DNA of 11,130 bases from an uncultured bacterium (lineage in GTDB: Bacteria > Methylomirabilota > Methylomirabilia > Rokubacteriales > CSP1-6). The notes under the pieces were generated by a model. That model saw only the letters and a list, made by a program, of their open reading frames with translations. It had not been told where the DNA came from and did not search any database. Every line of letters begins with the position of its first letter. The stretch's first letter is position 1. A program made the position numbers and the translations under genes. Where the stretch lies: contig CAMLFJ010000052.1 of NCBI GenBank assembly GCA_946479205.1, forward strand, positions 1 to 11,130, written 5' to 3'. Positions 6,761-11,130 of the stretch are shown piece after piece.

Positions 6761-6830
6761 TCTCGTGCTGTTCCTGGTTGGGCGCTGGAGCGGGAGAAGG
6801 CGGGGCGTCGCGACCGGACGGGCTAGATGA

Positions 6831-7121
6831 TCAGGCGCCGGGATTCAGTCGCGGATCGCTGACGAGCGTCCAGTCGTCGATGCCCTCGATGGTGGGCGTT
6901 GCCGCGGTGGTCGTGGTCTGGGTGCGCCCCTTGCTCGGCGAGAACCAGACGAACTCCTTCGAGCCCTGGCCATTCACGCCGGCCGCCTCGATCTCGGGAC
7001 CACTGGTGCCGCTCTCGCGACGCTCCGCCTTCCGCGCCCGCTTCGCGTCCTGCTTGGCCTTGCGTTGATCTTCCTTGCGGCGGCGGTCGCCGCGGTACAT
7101 CCCGGGCCTTTTTTGTGCCAT
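6831..7121 (-). CDS. Small basic hypothetical protein
   Basis: I do not recognise this 96-residue protein. Its N-terminal third (residues 4-36) is extremely rich in Lys and Arg with interspersed Glu/Asp and Ala, as in MYRGDRRRKEDQRKAKQ (8-24), and should form a charged helix that could bind nucleic acid or a ribosome. The middle is low in complexity, and the C-terminal part has KEFVWFSPSKGRTQ (55-68), a TTTTAATPT stretch and IDDWTLVSDPR (81-91). No signal peptide or membrane segment is present. Coding status is supported by AAGGGAG ending 4 bases before ATG 7121, a TAGAGT box (7150 down to 7145) upstream, and a position that fits neatly between neighbours without overlap. It lies downstream of the cyclase but has its own spacing of 128 bases. 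Confidence 0.65.
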   Translation of the reverse strand: MAQKRPGMYRGDRRRKEDQRKAKQDAKRARKAERRESGTSGPEIEAAGVNGQGSKEFVWFSPSKGRTQTTTTAATPTIEGIDDWTLVSDPRLNPGA

Positions 7122-7184
7122 CGCACTCCCTTCTGGTTGCCCCCACTCTACATGACCGGCGCGGCGTCGGCGGTGGCACTTTGA

Positions 7185-7200
7185 CCCGGCGGGAGCCGGG
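7185..7200 (-). terminator. GC hairpin between the cyclase and the small basic gene
   Basis: CCCGGC (7185-7190) and GCCGGG (7195-7200) form a perfect 6-pair stem with a 4-base loop, 49 bases past the cyclase stop. No T-run follows on either strand, so it may be a weak terminator or an RNA-stability element. Confidence 0.25.
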
Positions 7201-7249
7201 CCTCTAACCCCCCGGATTCGTTGGAGGGGAGAGCGCCCGGCCGGATCGG

Positions 7250-7783
7250 TCAGGGTCGCGCATCGTCGACCGGGATGTAGACCACGGGCGCGGTGTGCTT
7301 CTTGAACGCCCGGCGCCGGCCCGCCTCGAGACACCGGAACGCCTCCGCCGACAACGAGACCGTCCGCGCGGGAAGCGTCGCCGCGACGTTCACCTCGTTC
7401 CCGATCACGTCGAAGCGCGCGTCCGCGCCGAACGGGCCGACCACCGCGCGGCCGAAGTGCGCCTTCAGGACGACACGCGAGTCCCAGCCCTTGCCCGCCC
7501 ACCACGCGTCGATGTCTCGCTTGAGGGCAGGCAGCGCCGCGACTCCGTCACCGGCCCCCGCCTCGGGCCAGACCGCGAGGAAGGCATCGCCCATGAACTT
7601 GACCACGCGCCCACCCGAACCCGAGACCAGGCCCTCCGCGTGCCGGTAGTACCCGTCGAGGAGATCGGCCAGCGCGGCATCGGGCGTGGCGCGCGAGTTC
7701 ACCATGAACCGGGTGAGGTCCGCGAAGAGGATGAGGACCGCCTGTTCGACACGGGAGGACGAAACAGATGCAAACGTGGACAT
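7250..7783 (-). CDS. Compact class III adenylate/guanylate cyclase domain protein
   Basis: This 177-residue protein is almost nothing but a class III nucleotidyl cyclase domain. It starts straight into ILFADLTRFM (18-27) with metal ligand Asp22, then VKFMGDAFLAVWP (61-73) with metal ligand Asp66 and Lys62 at the base-selecting position. FDVIGNEVNVAATL (124-137) has Asp125, which pairs with Lys62 to favour ATP, and Asn132. The position normally held by the transition-state Arg is Thr136, so catalysis may be weak, different or lost. The ending KKHTAPVVYIPV is seen in similar bacterial proteins I recall. No sensor, HAMP or membrane segment is present; class III cyclases work as dimers. I chose ATG 7783 because GGAGG (7793 down to 7789) lies 5 bases upstream. 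The frame also opens to 7906, but that stretch holds a promoter-like pair and hairpins. Confidence 0.82.
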   Translation of the reverse strand: MSTFASVSSSRVEQAVLILFADLTRFMVNSRATPDAALADLLDGYYRHAEGLVSGSGGRVVKFMGDAFLAVWPEAGAGDGVAALPALKRDIDAWWAGKGWDSRVVLKAHFGRAVVGPFGADARFDVIGNEVNVAATLPARTVSLSAEAFRCLEAGRRRAFKKHTAPVVYIPVDDARP

Positions 7784-7788
7784 GGCAC

Positions 7789-7793
7789 CCTCC
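7789..7793 (-). promoter_or_regulatory. Ribosome-binding site deciding the cyclase start
   Basis: GGAGG on the minus strand lies 5 bases before ATG 7783. The in-frame upstream candidates, ATG 7882 and TTG 7906, have no comparable site. This supports the short form of the cyclase. Confidence 0.6.
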
Positions 7794-7811
7794 GTCACGT
7801 GGAAGCGTCTT

Positions 7812-7870
7812 TCGCCGGCCCTCGTGCCCGGCAGGGAGAACGGAGTGTCGCCGGCCCGTCGTCCGGCAGG
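7812..7870 (-). repeat. Tandem hairpin repeat in the cyclase leader
   Basis: Two near-identical copies (7812-7835 and 7848-7870) lie 36 bases apart, start to start. Each carries GCCGG and CCGGC arms that form a 5-pair stem: 7814-7818 with 7828-7832 around a 9-base loop, and 7850-7854 with 7863-7867 around an 8-base loop. Both loops contain ACGA when read as minus-strand RNA. They lie between the candidate promoter and the cyclase ribosome site, so they would be transcribed as leader. They could be a regulatory RNA, a protein-binding site or a simple duplication. If the longer reading frame is used, they encode a repeat of PAGRRAGD and PGTRAGER type. Confidence 0.5.
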
Positions 7871-7877
7871 TACGGAA

Positions 7878-7906
7878 AGCATATGGACGGGCGTGCGGTA
7901 ATTCAA
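7878..7906 (-). promoter_or_regulatory. Candidate sigma70-type promoter of the cyclase
   Basis: On the minus strand TTGAAT (7906 down to 7901) and TATGCT (7883 down to 7878) each match the -35 and -10 consensus at 4 of 6 bases and are separated by exactly 17 bases. The expected transcript start near 7871 gives a leader of about 88 bases that contains both hairpins. It lies directly after a hairpin that could terminate the efflux operon. Confidence 0.45.
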
Positions 7907-7910
7907 GAGG

Positions 7911-7933
7911 CGTCCCGCGGACCGGCGGGAGCG
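7911..7933 (-). terminator. Possible terminator of the efflux operon
   Basis: TCCCGC (7913-7918) and GCGGGA (7925-7930) form a perfect 6-pair stem with a 6-base loop, extendable by two more pairs around one bulged base. On the minus strand it begins 3 bases after the adaptor gene stop and is followed by CTCTTGAATT, which is only mildly T-rich. A weak intrinsic terminator is the simplest reading. Confidence 0.4.
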
Positions 7934-7936
7934 CGC

Positions 7937-9232
7937 CTAGGACTTCTTGCTGCCCCCGGCGGGTGTCGGCGCGGGGGCGATCCGCACCAGGCTGTTCTCG
8001 TTCAAGCCGTCCGGCGGCGAGGTGATCACCTGGTCGCCGGCCTCGATGCCGCGGAGGATCTCGACGGTGGCCCCGTAGTCCCGCCCCAGCTCGACCGACT
8101 GGAAGCGGACCTTGTGGTCGGCCCCCAGCACCGCGACGCGCGGGCCGGTGGCCTGGATGATCAGGGCGCTGGTGGGGATCAGCAGCGGGGGCTGGTCGCG
8201 CTCGACGTGGAGCTTCACGTCCGCGTACATCCCGGGCCGGAGGGCGTTGTCCGCGTTGCGCACGCGCACCTCGGTCAGAAGGGTGCGTGAGGCGGTGTCG
8301 AGCGCGCCGGAGGAATTGGATACCACCCCGTCGAACGGCTTCTTGGGAAACTCGCGAATCAAGAGCTGCACGCGCATGCCCGGGGTGATCGAGGTCATGA
8401 AGGTCTGCGGCACGTTGACGAAGACCCGCAGGTCGTCGGTCTGGGCGAGGCGGAACATCGGGGTGGTAGCGGTGGTGCTCCCCGCCCCGATCAGCGCGCC
8501 CGCGTCCACGAAGCGCACCGTGATGACGCCCGCGAAGGGCGCGCGCACGCGCTGGAAGCCCTGGAGCTCGACGAGCCGCTGCACGTTGGCGCGGCTCGCG
8601 TCCACGTTGGCCTGGGCCGCGATCACGCTCGACTGCAGCGCCTCCACGTTGGCCTGGGCCGCGTCCACGTCGGCCTGGCTCGCGTCGAACGCGATCTGGC
8701 GGTCGTCCACGTCCTGCTGGGCGACCAGGTGCCGGTCGAGCAGGGCCCGCCAGCGGCTCAGATTGGTGCGCGCGTACTCCGAGGTGGCCCGGTTGTGCTG
8801 CAGGGTGGCGCGCGCCTGCTGGAGCGCGGACCGGCTCTGGGCCAGGCTGGCCTCCGAGGACGCGGCGGCCGCCCGGGCCTGGGCGAGCTGCTGGTCGAGA
8901 TCCGGCGTGTCGATCTCGGCGAGCACCTGGCCGCTCGTCACCCGGTCGCCGATGTCCACGAGCCGCCGCTTGAGATAGCCGTCCACCCGCGAGTAGATCG
9001 GCGCCTCCTGGATGGCCTGGATGCTGCCGGGCAGCATGAGATCGGCCACCCGCGCGCCGGGCGTCGGCTTGACGACGGAGACGACGAGCGCGCTGCTCCG
9101 GGTGGCCTTCACCGCCTCGGCCAGCTCGGTGTGGCGCTGCATGCGGGGCAGGATGCCGATGGCGAGGAGCACGGCGAGGCCGAACAGGCCAAGGAGGGTC
9201 AGGCGCAGCGCCCGACGGTTACCCGATCGCAT
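7937..9232 (-). CDS. RND efflux periplasmic adaptor (membrane-fusion protein)
   Basis: This 431-residue protein links an RND pump to an outer-membrane channel. A single N-terminal membrane helix (about 10-28) anchors it; there is no lipobox Cys, unlike AcrA. Next come the first half of the lipoyl domain, with YSRVDGYLKRRLVDIGDRV (80-98) and GQVLAEID (101-108), a long Ala/Gln-rich coiled-coil hairpin (about 112-225), the second lipoyl half RVRAPFAGVITVRFVDAGAL (228-247), a beta barrel and the membrane-proximal domain. The latter includes LRPGMYADVKL (331-341) and LLIPTSALI (350-358). This order matches the RND_mfp family. AGGAGG (9246 down to 9241) lies 8 bases before ATG 9232, which itself directly follows the permease stop (TAGATG). 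Five tandem heptads (184-218) are encoded by near-identical 21-base units. The pump substrate is unknown. Confidence 0.93.
   Translation of the reverse strand: MRSGNRRALRLTLLGLFGLAVLLAIGILPRMQRHTELAEAVKATRSSALVVSVVKPTPGARVADLMLPGSIQAIQEAPIYSRVDGYLKRRLVDIGDRVTSGQVLAEIDTPDLDQQLAQARAAAASSEASLAQSRSALQQARATLQHNRATSEYARTNLSRWRALLDRHLVAQQDVDDRQIAFDASQADVDAAQANVEALQSSVIAAQANVDASRANVQRLVELQGFQRVRAPFAGVITVRFVDAGALIGAGSTTATTPMFRLAQTDDLRVFVNVPQTFMTSITPGMRVQLLIREFPKKPFDGVVSNSSGALDTASRTLLTEVRVRNADNALRPGMYADVKLHVERDQPPLLIPTSALIIQATGPRVAVLGADHKVRFQSVELGRDYGATVEILRGIEAGDQVITSPPDGLNENSLVRIAPAPTPAGGSKKS
8580..8684 (-). repeat. Five tandem 21-base units in the adaptor coiled coil
   Basis: Units start at 8580, 8601, 8622, 8643 and 8664. 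Those at 8601-8621 and 8643-8663 are identical over 21 bases, the ones at 8580 and 8664 differ at a few positions, and the one at 8622 has diverged. Each encodes one heptad of the type AAQANVE or ASRANVQ (residues 184-218), so the repeat is in register with the coiled coil. Confidence 0.8.
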
Positions 9233-11130
9233 CTAGTGAGCCTCCTGGGGGGGCGCGAAGCCCGGCTCCGCCAGCTCCGGGTGCCGCTCGCCGGCCGAGA
9301 AGGGGGGCCGGCGCCGCAGCAGGCTGTAGATGACGGGCACCACGAAGAGAGTGGCCACGGTGGCGAGCGCGAGGCCGCCGATCACCGCGCGCCCGAGCGG
9401 GGCGTTCTGCTCGGCGCCCTCGCCCCATCCGAGCGCCATCGGCAGCATGCCGATGATCATGGCGAGCGCGGTCATCAGCACCGGACGAAGCCGGATGTAG
9501 CCGGCGGAGAGCGCGGCCGCGGTGGCGTCGAGCCCTTCCTTTCGCTGGTCGTTCGCGAAGGTCACGAGCAGGATGCTGTTCGAGGTGGCGACCCCGATGC
9601 TCATGATCGCGCCCATGAGCGAGGGCACGTTGATGGTGGTCTGGGTCACGAACAGGGCGAGCAGGATGCCGGACAGCGCGCCGGGCAGCGCGGTGATGAT
9701 GATGAACGGATCGAGCCACGACTGGAAGTTCACCACCATCAGGCAGTAGACCAGGATCACCGCGAAGATGAGGCCGCCGGCCAGCCCGCGAAAGGCCGAG
9801 TCCATGTTCTGCACCTGGCCGCGCAGGACGAGAGTGGTGCCGCGGGGCAGGTCCTTCTCCAGGCTCGCCATGACCCGGCGGACGTCGCGGGCCACCCCGC
9901 CCAGGTCGCGATCCTGCACGTTCGCGTAGACGTCGAACACGTTCTGGATGTTGTAGTGATTGGCGACCGACAGCGTGGTGCCGCGCTCGACCTGGGCCAG
10001 GTTGGTGAGCAGCCCGGGCACCGGCACGCCGGAGGCGGCCATGGGCTCGCTGGTGAGCGCGTCGAGGCTGTCGATGCGGTACTGCGGGGTCTGCACCGAG
10101 ACGCGGTAGCTCACGCCGTTCTGCGGGTTCAGCCAGAAGTTCGGCGCCGCGTCGCTGCTCGAGGCGAGCGAGACGAGCAGGTTGTTGGCCACGTCGCGCT
10201 GGGTCATCCCGATCTGCGCGGCCCGGGTGCGGTCCACCTCCACCCGCAGCTGCGGGGCCGCCACCACCTGGTGCAGCCGTACGTCCACGAGGCCGGGCAC
10301 CGCCTTCACCCGGTCGGCGAGCCGGCGGGCGATCTCGAAGTTGGCGACCCGGTTGTTGCCGACCACCTGCACGTCGATGGGCGACTGCAGCCCGAAGTTG
10401 AGCGTCTGGCTCACGATGTCGGCCGACTGGAAGAAGAAGGTCAGCTCCGGGAATTGGGGATAGACCTGTTGCCGGATCGCCTTCATGTGGCCGAACGTCG
10501 AGCCCCGGTGGTCGGGCCTGAGCGAGATCAGCATCTCCCCGTCGGCGGGGCCGATGGTGGCGCCCTCGCCGAACGCCAGGTTGATGCTGCCGAGCGGGAT
10601 GCCCACGTTGTTGATGATGCGCGAGATCTCGTCGTCGGGAATGACCCGGCGGATGGCCTCGGCGACCTGGCCGAAGATCCGGTCGGTCTCCTCGATGCGC
10701 GTGCCCGCGGGGGCGCGCACGTGCAGGCGGAGCTGGCCCGCGTCCACCGCCGGGAAGAAGTCCTCACCGGTGAAGAAGGCCAGGCCGAGCGACAGCAGGA
10801 AGAAGAGCCCGAAGGCCACCAGCACCGTCGCGCGGTGGGCGAGCGACCAGGCGAGCGAGCGCCGGTACCACTCCCGCATCGCCTCGAACCGGCGGTTGAA
10901 CGCGCCGTGCATGGTCCAGAAGAACCCGGTGCCCGAGCCGTGCTCGCCGCCCGCGTAGCGGTCCACCTCGCTGGCCAGGAGGAAGTGCACCATGGTCGGC
11001 ACGAGGGTGCGGGAGAGGAAGTAGGAGGCCATCATGGCCAGGACCACCGCCAGGGCGAGCGGGGTGAAGAGAAACCGCACCGCGCCCTCGAGGAAGACCA
11101 CCGGCACGAACACGATGCAGATGCAGAGGG
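9233..11130 (-). CDS. RND-family efflux permease, C-terminal part (5' end outside window)
   Basis: About 632 C-terminal residues of an inner-membrane proton-driven RND transporter (full length normally about 1000-1050); the frame is open to the window edge. It begins inside the transmembrane region (ICIVFVPVVFLEGAVRFLF, near 11120-11060). It continues with an intracellular link and the next helix (AHRATVLVAFGLFFLLSLGL, about 10855-10785). The second periplasmic porter domain follows, with INFGL-type text (NFGLQSPIDVQVVG, about 10405-10362), then the last helices. RLRPVLMTA keeps the Arg and Thr of the proton relay seen in AcrB TM11, but the TM10 Lys (AcrB Lys940) is Ser (codon 9581-9583). The TM4 Asp pair lies outside the window. 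The adaptor gene follows with no spacing. Layout suggests the HAE/AcrB-like group; the substrate is unknown. Confidence 0.93.
   Translation of the reverse strand, partial: LCICIVFVPVVFLEGAVRFLFTPLALAVVLAMMASYFLSRTLVPTMVHFLLASEVDRYAGGEHGSGTGFFWTMHGAFNRRFEAMREWYRRSLAWSLAHRATVLVAFGLFFLLSLGLAFFTGEDFFPAVDAGQLRLHVRAPAGTRIEETDRIFGQVAEAIRRVIPDDEISRIINNVGIPLGSINLAFGEGATIGPADGEMLISLRPDHRGSTFGHMKAIRQQVYPQFPELTFFFQSADIVSQTLNFGLQSPIDVQVVGNNRVANFEIARRLADRVKAVPGLVDVRLHQVVAAPQLRVEVDRTRAAQIGMTQRDVANNLLVSLASSSDAAPNFWLNPQNGVSYRVSVQTPQYRIDSLDALTSEPMAASGVPVPGLLTNLAQVERGTTLSVANHYNIQNVFDVYANVQDRDLGGVARDVRRVMASLEKDLPRGTTLVLRGQVQNMDSAFRGLAGGLIFAVILVYCLMVVNFQSWLDPFIIITALPGALSGILLALFVTQTTINVPSLMGAIMSIGVATSNSILLVTFANDQRKEGLDATAAALSAGYIRLRPVLMTALAMIIGMLPMALGWGEGAEQNAPLGRAVIGGLALATVATLFVVPVIYSLLRRRPPFSAGERHPELAEPGFAPPQEAH

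Noticed and set aside
7079..7114. Plus-strand intrinsic terminator ending in the TTTTTT run
   Set aside because: The T-run is the AAAAAA within the codons for the start of the small basic protein, and no stable hairpin abuts it.
7812..7870. Guanidine-II (mini-ykkC) riboswitch, because of two hairpins with ACGA in the loops
   Set aside because: That class needs ACGR tetraloops directly closed by stable pairs. Here ACGA lies inside 8-9 base loops and the flanking bases do not pair properly, and the downstream gene is not a guanidine-related transporter or enzyme.
7784..7906. Longer cyclase beginning at TTG 7906 or ATG 7882
   Set aside because: Neither start has a ribosome site, the added residues are repeat-derived, and the -35/-10 pair and hairpins occupy the stretch. 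ATG 7783 has GGAGG at good spacing. The longer form is not fully excluded.
9219..9719. Minus-strand open frame of 166 codons inside the permease gene
   Set aside because: It is an out-of-frame His/Arg/Ala-rich shadow of the RND permease.

Overview
This window is very GC-rich, densely packed bacterial chromosome with no mobile element, RNA gene, CRISPR array or phage gene that I can see. The gene mix (family III CoA-transferase, luciferase-like oxidoreductase, RND efflux pump, LysE exporter, stand-alone class III cyclase) and the codon bias suit a soil or sediment lineage such as Candidatus Rokubacteria/Methylomirabilota or a high-GC proteobacterium. That placement is inference. The RND pump with its periplasmic adaptor implies a Gram-negative envelope.

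Layout. (1) Bases 1-752, plus strand: the C-terminal end of a CaiB/BaiF CoA-transferase, then a RidA-family protein. (2) Bases 757-2915, minus strand: a PolA-type 5'-3' exonuclease translationally overlapped with an MFS_3-type exporter. (3) Bases 2966-4245, plus strand: a luciferase-like (LLM) oxidoreductase and a small cupin, diverging from the exonuclease across a 50-base gap. (4) Bases 4250-5104, minus strand: an AraC-family regulator that diverges from a LysE exporter. (5) Bases 5141-6738, plus strand: the LysE exporter, a small exported cupin-like protein and a SAM-dependent methyltransferase overlapped with it. (6) Bases 6831-7783, minus strand: a small basic protein of unknown function and a compact nucleotidyl cyclase with a structured-looking leader. 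(7) Bases 7937-11130, minus strand: an RND permease (cut by the window edge) followed directly by its membrane-fusion adaptor.

How the genes work together. The AraC regulator probably controls the adjacent LysE exporter. The permease and adaptor should form the inner-membrane and periplasmic parts of one efflux pump; no outer-membrane channel is visible. The remaining neighbours do not assemble into an obvious single pathway, and I see no convincing new multi-gene system.

The most interesting signals are small. A shared GGTAGNNTCG -10-like decamer sits just upstream of three genes. Two divergent genes (exonuclease and LLM oxidoreductase) have TANNNT boxes exactly 7 bases before their start codons and no Shine-Dalgarno sequence, which suggests leaderless transcripts. 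Two near-identical hairpins lie in the leader of the cyclase gene. The cyclase has Thr where the class III family normally has its transition-state Arg. The adaptor's coiled coil contains a tandem 21-base repeat. The only gaps of note are 153 bases (7784-7936), 128 bases (7122-7249) and 92 bases (6739-6830).
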